64,000 nt of DNA from Chitinophagaceae bacterium. GTDB lineage: Bacteria > Bacteroidota > Bacteroidia > Chitinophagales > Chitinophagaceae. The notes under the pieces were generated by a model. That model was not told the DNA's origin. It worked only from the letters and a program-made list of their open reading frames with translations, and ran no database searches. Position 1 is the first letter of the stretch; the number at the start of each line of letters is the position of its first letter. The DNA is taken from assembly GCA_019745155.1 (NCBI GenBank), contig JAIETM010000007.1:62001-126000 (forward strand). The letters are read 5' to 3'. The position numbers were made by a program, and so were the translations under genes. Shown in pieces: positions 28,008 through 34,685 of this stretch.

Positions 28008-28146
28008 TGTGTATTATAATGCACATTTAGATCATTTTTATTATTCTCCATCGATATTTTCTGTTATTATGAATTATAATGCATAATTATCATAAATTTT
28101 ACCATTTTGTACCTAAATTTGGCTGAAATGTGAATTTTAATACAGA
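28008..28146 (+). promoter_or_regulatory. Three evenly spaced putative HipB operators
   Basis: Three dyads share a TGTG/CACA-type pattern around a 10-bp AT-rich centre: 28008-28025 (TGTG, TATTATAATG, CACA), 28068-28085 (TATG, AATTATAATG, CATA) and 28129-28146 (TGTG, AATTTTAATA, CAGA). Their centres are 60 and 61 bp apart. The last one covers the expected transcription start and ends at the hipB ATG. This layout suggests cooperative autorepression with looping or wrapping. Confidence 0.6.
28114..28121 (+). promoter_or_regulatory. -7 promoter element of the hipBST operon
   Basis: TAAATTTG is an exact TAnnTTTG match, 25 bp before the hipB ATG and between the second and third putative operators. 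No good -33 element was found. Confidence 0.5.
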
Positions 28147-28358
28147 TGAAGCTCGATGATTTAGGAAAAATATTAGAACAGAGGCGGGAAAAGCTCCAGT
28201 TAAGGCAGTCAGACCTCTCTGAAATGTCAGGGGTTAATGTGCGTACTATTATTCAACTGGAAAAAGGACAAGGCAACCCATCATTCGTTACACTTGAAAA
28301 ACTACTGGATGTCTTGGGGCTTGAAATAACTGTGGAACTCAAAAAGACAATTGAATGA
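28146..28358 (+). CDS. hipB: HipB-type XRE antitoxin/repressor
   Basis: A 70-residue protein that is almost entirely a helix-turn-helix of the XRE/Cro type (LRQSDLSEMSGVNVRTIIQLEKGQ with the following NPSFVTL). It should bind the dyads upstream and repress its own operon, alone or with the downstream proteins. Its last 4 bp overlap the hipS start (ATGA). At 70 residues it is shorter than E. coli HipB (88). Confidence 0.88.
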   Translation: MKLDDLGKILEQRREKLQLRQSDLSEMSGVNVRTIIQLEKGQGNPSFVTLEKLLDVLGLEITVELKKTIE

Positions 28359-28675
28359 AAGGCGCTGTATTTCAGAATGAAGAACTAGCAGGATATCTTG
28401 AAAGAACACAGGATGGAAATTATGTTTTTACCTATCATTCGGATTATTTTGCGGATACGTCAAAACCCTCGATCAGTTTAACCCTGCCCAAGACAAAGCA
28501 GGTGTATACATCTCCTCATCTGTTTGCTTTTTTTCAAGGATTATTAGCGGAGGGGGTTAATAAAGACATTCAGTGTAGGACACTCAAAATCGATGAGCAG
28601 GATGATTTTACCCGGTTGCTACGAACAGCCGGAGATGATACCATTGGAGCCATCACCATTCAACCGGTAGAATAA
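28355..28675 (+). CDS. hipS: HipS-like protein (separate HipA N-terminal subdomain)
   Basis: A 106-residue protein equal to the N-terminal subdomain 1 of HipA (Couple_hipA family), with the SLTLPKTKQVY strand-loop and the FFQGLLAEG motif. In the three-gene HipBST system described from E. coli, this separate piece (HipS) neutralises the kinase toxin. Here too it lies between hipB and the kinase, with a 4-bp overlap upstream and 1-bp overlap downstream. Confidence 0.82.
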   Translation: MKGAVFQNEELAGYLERTQDGNYVFTYHSDYFADTSKPSISLTLPKTKQVYTSPHLFAFFQGLLAEGVNKDIQCRTLKIDEQDDFTRLLRTAGDDTIGAITIQPVE

Positions 28676-29655
28676 TGCAATGCAAAGGATGTTATAAAGA
28701 AGTGAAGGATGGCTACTGCCTTAGTTGTCGTAAATCAATGTTCCGGGGTTTACGAACTTCTCCTGTATTGCCATTTGAGACACCTAAGGATGAAAATCTA
28801 ATTTCCTTTCAGGAACATAGTAAAAGACTCTCCATTTCCGGAGTTCAATTAAAATACTCACTTCGCTTAGAAAATAAAACGCTGGTATTAACAGAAAAAG
28901 GAGGGGAATATATTTTAAAGCCAATACCCCCTGCTCAGCAATTGTTTCATGTGGACCAGGTGCCGGAAAACGAACACCTAACGATGCAGATTGCCAAACA
29001 GATTTTTAATATTCCCACAGCAGAAAATGTATTGATACATTTTCAGGATGGGACCCCAGCTTACCTAACCAAACGTTTTGATGTTGCTGCTGATGGAACA
29101 AAATATTTACAGGAAGATTTCGCTCAATTAACTAGCCGAACCAGTAAAACGCATGGGGAGACTTTTAAATACCAAGGAAGCTATGAGGAGATTGGTGTAT
29201 TAATACAAAAATTTGTGCCAGCTTCTATTATTGCTGCTGAACGTTTTTTTCATCAAGTAGTTTTCAACTATATTTTTTCCAATGGTGACGCGCATTTAAA
29301 GAACTTTTCTTTGTATCGTACACAAGAGAGAGAGTATCAATTGACACCAGCCTATGATTTGCTGACAACTGTCATTCATTCACCTGTGGAATCGGATACA
29401 GCACTTGATTTATATGAAGGTGATTTACAGTCTGCGTTTTACAGTCAGTATGGTTTTTATGGTAGGCCTAATTTTCTTGAACTGGCCAAGCGTCTTTTGA
29501 TACAGCCTTCAAGAGCTGAAAGAATTTTAGATAGTTATCCGGCAGCATTCGAAAAAGTAAAAAGGATGGTTGCAAATTCATTTCTGAATGAAGCAATTAA
29601 AGAAAAATATATCAGTAATGTCACTGATAAAATGGGAAGACTTGCTATATCTTAA
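28675..29655 (+). CDS. hipT: HipT-like serine/threonine kinase toxin with N-terminal zinc finger
   Basis: A 326-residue HipA-type kinase that lacks the N-terminal subdomain encoded by the gene before it. The autophosphorylation loop is SISG (Ser53, Ser55) followed by VQLKYS, like the SIS motif of E. coli HipT. The catalytic loop is SNGDAHLKN near residue 205, and the metal-binding motif is PAYDLL near 228. An extra N-terminal CxxC-(8)-CxxC knuckle (Cys3, Cys6, Cys15, Cys18) precedes the kinase. E. coli HipT phosphorylates tryptophanyl-tRNA synthetase; the target here is unknown. A possible terminator lies 170 bp downstream. Confidence 0.83.
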   Translation: MQCKGCYKEVKDGYCLSCRKSMFRGLRTSPVLPFETPKDENLISFQEHSKRLSISGVQLKYSLRLENKTLVLTEKGGEYILKPIPPAQQLFHVDQVPENEHLTMQIAKQIFNIPTAENVLIHFQDGTPAYLTKRFDVAADGTKYLQEDFAQLTSRTSKTHGETFKYQGSYEEIGVLIQKFVPASIIAAERFFHQVVFNYIFSNGDAHLKNFSLYRTQEREYQLTPAYDLLTTVIHSPVESDTALDLYEGDLQSAFYSQYGFYGRPNFLELAKRLLIQPSRAERILDSYPAAFEKVKRMVANSFLNEAIKEKYISNVTDKMGRLAIS

Positions 29656-29824
29656 TATGCTGCGACACTATCACTTATGTAGATATTTTTTGAAAAGATC
29701 ATCAATCCTCTGAATTGAATGGATGATTTAACTCGAAAAAATAATCAAGAAGAGTTGATTAAATTAAAGTTTGGCAAGGGCTATATCAAATGTGACATAC
29801 CCTTCACTAATTTTTTGAATCGAT

Positions 29825-29842
29825 GGAGCCTCTAAGGGCTCC
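29825..29842 (+). terminator. Possible terminator after hipT
   Basis: A 6-bp GC-rich stem GGAGCC/GGCTCC with a 6-nt loop is followed by GTTTCT. The T-run is weak, so termination is only likely. Confidence 0.45.
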
Positions 29843-29939
29843 GTTTCTATTAGAAAATATAGTTGTCTTTTTAAATAATATAATGAGCTACTAAAGTGTG
29901 TGTGCCTTTTGATATTAAATTTATTATACCTTGAAAGGT

Positions 29940-30959
29940 ATGTTTGTAGACTTTCACATAGAACTATCCAAAATCATTGCCTACTTTAATGATCAGGTTC
30001 TTTCTGGTAAGCAAATGCCGGCAACTGCCAAGCAGGTGTATGAATATGCAATCGGTGCTTATGCTGAAATTCCACATAAGCCATTCTTAGTTGCTGCACA
30101 AGCCAATGACGATTATTATCAAAGATATCTTCAAGAGAGTGTCAAGGAAGTAGAAAAGACTGTCCCAGACTTTTTTGAGTATCAGGGTGATTTCTTTGAT
30201 TTGAATGAAACTCACTACATCAGAAGGGAGGATGTAGGTGATGAAGTTTTTGGATTGTTTTTTCAATTAAAGCTTGAAGAGTTACAAGACTCTAACAAGA
30301 CGCACTTAGCAAAATTCTATGATTTTCAGCTCTATGATAATTTCTATGGAAACAAAGAGGAGTTTGATAATTTCTTGAAGAATTTGCCGGCAACTGCCGA
30401 CAATTGCTGGCAACTGCCTGAAGTAAGCGATGGATTCAATTCATTTATTTCTGATGAAGTTAAATCAGTTGATGATCTTCTATTTGAAAATGCGAGTGAT
30501 GAAGGAATAAAGCAAGTAGATACATGGAAATCTAAAAGATTATGTAATCCGGGTTATGTGATTCCGAGTATTTGGAATGATGATGAGGTAATAAAATTTT
30601 TCTCTTTTCTATATGATTATAAATCGGCGATTGGCGAGTCTCTCATAACTAAAGAAGAATTTGATCTAATATTTCAACATGGCCTTAGAATTCCGACTGA
30701 ACCATTGTTAAACAAAATAAATTTAAGAAATACACCTCAAGTCCCTAAGAGGTTATTAGATTTTGGAATTAATATATTCTGGAAATCAAATGGAAAAAGC
30801 AAGTGGCCAAAGTCTTGCCTTGTTTTATTCTTTGCTAATTATATAAAGCAATATGAAGATGCTTTGCTATCAAAGCAAAAACTTCACAACATCAGTTCAA
30901 ATTTAAAAAAGTATGAAAACTACACTGAATTGAAGTTTAAGAGGTATATGCCTTCATGA
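29940..30959 (+). CDS. Unrecognised island protein with repeated DNA motif
   Basis: A 339-residue, acidic, helix-rich protein with no signal peptide or membrane segment. I do not recognise a family; the opening DFHIELSKIIAYFN is faintly like RteC-type regulators of Bacteroides conjugative elements, but this is weak. ATG 29940 is preferred to TTG 29931. The gene contains three copies of TGCCGGCAACTGCC-like DNA, two in one frame (encoding PATA) and one in another (encoding CWQLP). It stands alone between hipT and a set of small genes. Confidence 0.7.
   Translation: MFVDFHIELSKIIAYFNDQVLSGKQMPATAKQVYEYAIGAYAEIPHKPFLVAAQANDDYYQRYLQESVKEVEKTVPDFFEYQGDFFDLNETHYIRREDVGDEVFGLFFQLKLEELQDSNKTHLAKFYDFQLYDNFYGNKEEFDNFLKNLPATADNCWQLPEVSDGFNSFISDEVKSVDDLLFENASDEGIKQVDTWKSKRLCNPGYVIPSIWNDDEVIKFFSFLYDYKSAIGESLITKEEFDLIFQHGLRIPTEPLLNKINLRNTPQVPKRLLDFGINIFWKSNGKSKWPKSCLVLFFANYIKQYEDALLSKQKLHNISSNLKKYENYTELKFKRYMPS
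30016..30418 (+). repeat. Three dispersed copies of TGCCGGCAACTGCC inside a gene
   Basis: Copies lie at 30016-30029 and 30385-30398 (identical) and at 30405-30418 (one mismatch). The last two are exactly 20 bp apart. One copy is read in a different frame, which points to DNA-level conservation rather than protein repeats. Confidence 0.7.
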
Positions 30960-31003
30960 ATTGTGTTGTTGAATTTGTCAATATTATTTTTTAAAATAAC
31001 AAC

Positions 31004-31030
31004 GCGTACGAGAATTGTAAAGTCGTACGC
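31004..31030. repeat. Perfect 8-bp inverted repeat GCGTACGA
   Basis: GCGTACGA and TCGTACGC are separated by 11 bp, in an otherwise AT-rich intergenic region. No T-run follows on either strand, so it is not a standard terminator. It may be a regulator or excisionase site for the small genes downstream. Confidence 0.5.
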
Positions 31031-31080
31031 AAATATTCTTAAAACCCTTGTCTGTATTAGGTTTCGGTGCTTGTGATGGG

Positions 31081-31088
31081 TAGCTTTG
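31081..31088 (+). promoter_or_regulatory. -7 promoter element before small-gene operon
   Basis: TAGCTTTG, identical to the element before the integrase, lies 18 bp before ATG 31107. A shared sequence suggests coordinated expression of integrase and the excisionase-type genes. Confidence 0.45.
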
Positions 31089-31106
31089 TGTTCAAACTAT
31101 CAACAC

Positions 31107-31448
31107 ATGTATCACTGTAATGAATGCGGAGTGCCTATACCTTCATATAGAAAGTCGACGCTCTATTGTACCGAACAGTGCGCATATTCCGCGAAACTTA
31201 AAAGAGAGCAACAGCGTGCTGAATTCAAGCGTAATCAAGTGATCTTGTTGGAAAATGAAATGAAACTGAAAGAAGCTTATCAGAAATATGGTACAACACC
31301 ATTCTCAGCTAAAGTATTGCTGGATGTAAATTTTAACTGGGCCATACATTCAGCAACTCAGGATGTTGATGGCCTTCCGGTTAAGTTAATGTTGAGTTTT
31401 GGCTATACCCTCTTTGATAATCAAAAAGTCCAAGTATGCAAGTTCTAA
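31107..31448 (+). CDS. Small zinc-finger protein
   Basis: A 113-residue protein. The N-terminus has CNECG followed by CTEQC, four cysteines that fit a zinc-binding knuckle, then a lysine/arginine-rich helix. The second half has no motif I can name. ATG 31107 (MYHCNE) is preferred over TTG 31086. It overlaps the next gene by 13 bp, which supports cotranscription with the TM protein and the excisionase-like gene. Confidence 0.65.
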   Translation: MYHCNECGVPIPSYRKSTLYCTEQCAYSAKLKREQQRAEFKRNQVILLENEMKLKEAYQKYGTTPFSAKVLLDVNFNWAIHSATQDVDGLPVKLMLSFGYTLFDNQKVQVCKF

Positions 31449-31702
31449 ACACGATACTGTCTTCAAGGCCAGATTATTTGGTGGCTTTACAATCAGCCCC
31501 AAAGATGCCTTTGCCGCCTCCTCCTCCAGCACCTTTACTGATTACACCAGTAGTACAGCAAGTCTTGCCCTCTGCTCAGAAATCAAAGCAAGGATTGAGC
31601 TTACTTCAAGTTTTATTGATTGCTGGGACTATTGGATTTGTGGGCGCCTACATATATCAAAAAATTGACGAAGCTAGAGAAAGAAAAAGGCAGATGAAGT
31701 GA
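31436..31702 (+). CDS. Small single-pass membrane protein
   Basis: An 88-residue protein with a proline-rich stretch (PLPPPPPAPL) near residue 25, one membrane segment (about residues 55-70, VLLIAGTIGFVGAYI), and a basic tail. The frame competes with an alternative one in the same region, but the overlaps with both neighbours and the clear membrane segment favour this frame. Function unknown. Confidence 0.55.
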   Translation: MQVLNTILSSRPDYLVALQSAPKMPLPPPPPAPLLITPVVQQVLPSAQKSKQGLSLLQVLLIAGTIGFVGAYIYQKIDEARERKRQMK

Positions 31703-31998
31703 AGAACCCACAAATCATACTATCTGGCTTTACATCAGAGGAGTTCACTGCTCTATTGGTGCAGGCGCTCCGTCCTATCATTCAGGAGGAGATAAAAGCT
31801 GCTTTGGAGAAAGAGCCAGAGCAGCTACTTTCTCCTTCAGAAGTATGTAAGCGATTTGTCCCAAAGCTTTCTAAAACTACCCTAACAAAATGGACTAACC
31901 AAGGGCTTATAGAAAGACATCAAATGGGTGGTCGAACCTTTTACAAATTATCCGAAGTTTTGCAGAAATCTAAGACGCTTAAGCGGTACAAGAATTAG
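31699..31998 (+). CDS. Helix-turn-helix excisionase-like protein
   Basis: A 99-residue protein whose second half is a MerR/excisionase-type helix-turn-helix (SPSEVCKRFVPKLSKTTLTKW then LIERHQMGGRTFYKLSEV). Such HTH_17 proteins direct excision or regulate integrative elements. The GTG start overlaps the previous stop (GTGA). A strong terminator follows 22 bp later. It sits in the same element as the tyrosine recombinase and is the best candidate for its directionality factor. Confidence 0.75.
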   Translation: MKNPQIILSGFTSEEFTALLVQALRPIIQEEIKAALEKEPEQLLSPSEVCKRFVPKLSKTTLTKWTNQGLIERHQMGGRTFYKLSEVLQKSKTLKRYKN

Positions 31999-32019
31999 TG
32001 TATAAAGTTTTTCCTTGTA

Positions 32020-32051
32020 ATCAAAAAAGAGGTGTGTACCTCTTTTTTGAT
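32020..32051. terminator. Bidirectional intrinsic terminator
   Basis: A 14-bp perfect stem with a GTGT loop has A-rich 5' and T-rich 3' arms, so it can end the small-gene operon (+) and the ATPase gene (-), which finishes at 32123. Confidence 0.88.
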
Positions 32052-32122
32052 GATGTCAGTCACTAATAACTGATTAGTATTTGAAGAAAAAAAATTGTTG
32101 TAAGGGTTTTTATTCGAGAGGT

Positions 32123-33571
32123 TTAATTTCCGGTTTTCATTTTCAAGGTAATATCGCCAATATTATATGCATATACGGCGGCAGGAAGAAAGCATAATTG
32201 TAAGCCCTCAATATCTTTTACACCTTGCTGATCAATAGAAGTCACTAAGGCATACGGAAAGCTATTAGCTTTACAGAAATGATTAAGACTTTTCAGTTCT
32301 TGGGGGTTATCATAATAGCGATTACTCCATTTGATCTCTGCACCCCATACAGGCTTAAATTTTTTGTCATCTAACAAAACCAGATCTACCTCACCTTCCT
32401 GTCGCCCTTCTTTCCAGCGTGCATAAGTTAAGTCCATATTTTCACGGTGCATCCACTGAGACAAAATAGCAGTTTCTACCATGTTGCCCATTTCATTATC
32501 AGTGGCTGTTATAGGTGAAAATAATGCCGTCCTTAATGATGGGTTAGTTAAATACACTTTAAAACTTGTTACCCTTTTTAATCGTTTGGCATGTATATCT
32601 ACTTTATTCAGCACTTTAATTAGGAAAGCTGCTTCTAGATAGTCCAAATACTTTTTTAAAGTATCTTTTTGTATACCGCTATCTTTAGACATAGCTTCAT
32701 AAGAAAATTCATTACCCGTATTGTAGGCTAAGTATGTAAAGAATCGGTTTAATTCTTGAACATCTTTGATTCCATATAAACTTGGTAAATCTCTTAGTAG
32801 AACTTTATCTACGATATCGCTTTTTACATATCGCCCCATATCACTCTGTATCTTTTCAGAAAGCACTACTTCCGGATATCCACCAAAGTTCAAATAGTTA
32901 ACAAACTCCTGATTCAGAATCTTTATATCATGAGTTAGGCAATAGGCAATAGGTTTATCGCCATATTGAATAAAGCCATCATAAATGAGATGCTGCATTT
33001 TTTTTAGATGTATGTATTCTTGGAAAGTAAGGGGTGGCAACATAAAGTCAGTAAACCTTCCAGCACCACTTTCGGTACTATGCCACTTTAGTGCAGCAGC
33101 TGCAGAACCTGATACTACAAACTTGGTATTTTGATATGAATCAACCAATACTTTAAGGTGTCTCTCCCAGTCTTTGAGGTATTGTATCTCATCAAAAAAG
33201 ACATAGCAATTTTGAAGATGCTTTAAACTGAGTGCCTTTTTGCACATGTCCAGTATGTCTTCCAAACCTAGGTGTACATAAATAGGGTTATCAATGCCTA
33301 TAAAAAAAATTTGTTGAGGGTTAACACCATCTTCAATTAAGCGCTGTATACTATGAAAAAGCATGACTGTTTTGCCTACCCGTCTTGGCCCCATTAATAC
33401 CAAAGCTCTTCTTATCTGCTTTTCGGTTACAAAAGGATAAAATAAATCAAAATATAAGCGCTTATGCATCTTGCTATACACTTCTGGTATTTCCTTTCTA
33501 GCCCACCATGGGTTTTCATAGCGGAGGCGCTCAATGATTTTATCCTCTGGAATAAGATTTAAACTGATCAT
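32123..33571 (-). CDS. AAA ATPase with DUF4143 domain
   Basis: A 482-residue protein of the stand-alone AAA_14/DUF4143 type. Walker A is GPRRVGKT, Walker B follows as CYVFFDEIQ, and the sensor-like FVVSGSAAAAL is present. The C-terminal half is the DUF4143 domain, ending in an EVDLVLLD segment resembling a nuclease-like core. ATG 33571 (MISLNLIP) is chosen because TATTTTTG, a -7 element, lies 17 bp upstream; the frame extends to 33616. Such proteins are common, often strain-specific genes of unknown role. Confidence 0.8.
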   Translation of the reverse strand: MISLNLIPEDKIIERLRYENPWWARKEIPEVYSKMHKRLYFDLFYPFVTEKQIRRALVLMGPRRVGKTVMLFHSIQRLIEDGVNPQQIFFIGIDNPIYVHLGLEDILDMCKKALSLKHLQNCYVFFDEIQYLKDWERHLKVLVDSYQNTKFVVSGSAAAALKWHSTESGAGRFTDFMLPPLTFQEYIHLKKMQHLIYDGFIQYGDKPIAYCLTHDIKILNQEFVNYLNFGGYPEVVLSEKIQSDMGRYVKSDIVDKVLLRDLPSLYGIKDVQELNRFFTYLAYNTGNEFSYEAMSKDSGIQKDTLKKYLDYLEAAFLIKVLNKVDIHAKRLKRVTSFKVYLTNPSLRTALFSPITATDNEMGNMVETAILSQWMHRENMDLTYARWKEGRQEGEVDLVLLDDKKFKPVWGAEIKWSNRYYDNPQELKSLNHFCKANSFPYALVTSIDQQGVKDIEGLQLCFLPAAVYAYNIGDITLKMKTGN

Positions 33572-33783
33572 GTGTTTATCAATAGTTACAAAAATAGCTC
33601 TTTTAAGAAGATTCATATCTTCTTATTTGTACATTATTGTAATTTTAGTCTGATTATATGAATCTACTTTCCTTTCTTTACATAAAAAGGTTTGGCCTAA
33701 GCCTTATGCAGTGTGTGTATAAATAAAAGATTTAGCATCTGGATGATTGCCTCAAGTTTTATAGACCTATAGAGTCTGAGAAA

Positions 33784-33809
33784 TTAGTGAAACCTTTAGT
33801 GGAACTTAT
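33784..33809 (+). repeat. Right arm-type repeat
   Basis: A 26-bp copy of 16196-16221 with one mismatch, in the same orientation, 55 bp inside the right att repeat. Confidence 0.6.
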
Positions 33810-33818
33810 ATAAAATAA

Positions 33819-33861
33819 TAATCCGCATAAAAAATTGTAATACAATTAATTATGCGGATTA
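33819..33861 (-). terminator. Long hairpin at the right end of the island, replacement terminator
   Basis: A 12-bp stem TAATCCGCATAA/TTATGCGGATTA encloses a second 6-bp hairpin (AATTGT/ACAATT). On the minus strand it is followed by TTATTATTTT. It lies directly downstream of the structured RNA 3' end and could stop that transcript in place of the terminator now left at 16014-16044. Confidence 0.6.
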
Positions 33862-33864
33862 ATT

Positions 33865-33878
33865 TGCTGTAGGGGGAG
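33865..33878 (+). repeat. Right attachment repeat (att core copy)
   Basis: TGCTGTAGGGGGAG, identical to 16067-16080. Here it is joined to the complete RNA gene, whose T-stem and acceptor-like 3' strand it supplies. Confidence 0.8.
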
Positions 33879-34037
33879 GGGTCGAACCTCCACGAGGCAG
33901 TTAGCTGTAACACAAAGAGTAGTGGTCAACCCTGGTCGGCCTTACCAAAAGTAACGTCGGCTCTATGTTACGTTTATCCTGTTATCCCCACCCTCGAGAC
34001 GAGAGGGCATGTCTGCCAAAAATTTCATCACCCCACA
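33867..34037 (-). ncRNA. Putative structured RNA with tRNA/tmRNA-like ends
   Basis: Read on the minus strand. A 7-bp pairing TGTGGGG (34037-34031) with CCCTACA (33874-33868) resembles an acceptor stem. A T-arm follows canonical form: GGAGG, loop TTCGACC, CCTCC (33891-33875). A 13-nt single-stranded stretch and a GGCAG/CTGCC pair then enclose a ~110-nt domain with further hairpins (CCCTC/GAGGG, GTAAC/GTTAC). This is the topology of a tmRNA tRNA-like domain, but I find no ALAA tag frame, the length (~170 nt) is well short of a tmRNA, and the 5' consensus is only approximate. Integration of the island at its exact 3' end, a promoter upstream and a terminator at the far island end all support a real RNA gene. 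Identity is open. Confidence 0.55.
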
Positions 34038-34066
34038 GTGTAAAGAGCTTGTCGTCATTGACAATA

Positions 34067-34098
34067 CAATGTTAGGTCAAATGCCCTATTCGTTCAAA
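34067..34098 (-). promoter_or_regulatory. Promoter of the structured RNA
   Basis: On the minus strand TTTG (34098-34095), 20 bp, then TAACATTG (34074-34067), one mismatch from TAnnTTTG. The start would fall near 34060, about 23 nt before the acceptor-like stem, leaving a short 5' leader. Confidence 0.5.
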
Positions 34099-34183
34099 AT
34101 ATTTCAATGATAATTTTAAAAGTATTGAAAATATCTAAAAAATGAATCTATATTAGCTAAACTATCTAAAATAGGTGTCAAAA

Positions 34184-34663
34184 ATGCAGGCAAAATTGAA
34201 TGTAGACAAATTGGATCTCCAGATCATTCAGGCCATGATTGAGGATGCAGAGATTTCATATGCCGATTTGGGCAAAAAACTCTTTGTTTCCGGGGGAACT
34301 ATCCATGTGCGCATCAAGAAACTGGAAGAAATGGGCATTGTTAAGGGCAAAAGGCTCTTTGTAGATATAAAAGCATTAGGCTATGATGTGATTGCTTTCA
34401 TCGGTATTTACTTAGAGAAAAGTTCTTTGTATGATTCTGTTGCCAAAGAGCTGCAACGTATACCGCAGATTGTCCGACTGAACTATACCACTGGCAATTA
34501 CAGCATGTTTGCAGAGATAGTTTGCAAAGACATCATGCAATTGCGTTACGTTCTGCATGATGCATTGCAGAAGATTAAGGGTATAGAGAGAACCGAAACA
34601 TTCATTTCACTCGAAGAAAGTTTCAGCAGACCTGTGGTTGTAACAGCAGCTGATAAGTCCTGA
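34184..34663 (+). CDS. Lrp/AsnC family transcriptional regulator
   Basis: A 159-residue regulator with an N-terminal winged helix (LDLQIIQAMIEDAEISYADLGKKL) and a C-terminal RAM ligand-binding domain (IGIYLEKSS through the TGNYSMFAEIVC strand). Starts at GTG 34175 or ATG 34184; the latter is used. It is the first gene to the right of the island and is divergent from the structured RNA. Target genes cannot be told; the polysaccharide-type genes downstream begin only 22 bp after its stop. Confidence 0.88.
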   Translation: MQAKLNVDKLDLQIIQAMIEDAEISYADLGKKLFVSGGTIHVRIKKLEEMGIVKGKRLFVDIKALGYDVIAFIGIYLEKSSLYDSVAKELQRIPQIVRLNYTTGNYSMFAEIVCKDIMQLRYVLHDALQKIKGIERTETFISLEESFSRPVVVTAADKS

Positions 34664-34685
34664 TTATTCACCGTATTTTCATGTT

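Larger units (their letters stand above)
16067..33878. mobile_element. Genomic (defence) island integrated at the 3' end of a structured RNA gene
   Basis: The element is delimited by two copies of the 14-bp sequence TGCTGTAGGGGGAG (16067-16080 and 33865-33878). A tyrosine recombinase is the first gene inside the left end, and 26-bp arm-like repeats lie inside each end. The DNA between is more AT-rich than the flanks. Cargo: PD-(D/E)xK-like and SIR2 proteins, a PLD-SNF2 helicase/KilA-N/methylase/SLOG operon, hipBST, small excisionase-type genes and an ATPase. No conjugation or replication genes are recognised, so it is a simple integrative island that may need a helper to move between cells. 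Confidence 0.85.

Noticed and set aside
30016-30418. CRISPR array
   Set aside because: Only three copies of a 14-bp motif, irregularly spaced and inside a gene; no cas genes.
31399-31668. Alternative 89-residue frame overlapping the small membrane protein gene
   Set aside because: No recognisable features; the 31436 frame has a membrane segment and matching overlaps with both neighbours.
33979-33990. GGGGATAACAGG, resembling part of a homing endonuclease (I-SceI) site and of 23S rRNA
   Set aside because: Only 12 bases match; the flanks fit neither. Treated as chance.
33865-34060. Complete tmRNA (ssrA) gene
   Set aside because: The ends look tRNA-like, but there is no tag frame ending in ALAA, the 5' tmRNA consensus is only partly matched, and there is no space for a normal ~400-nt tmRNA before the lrp gene. 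Kept as an unidentified structured RNA.
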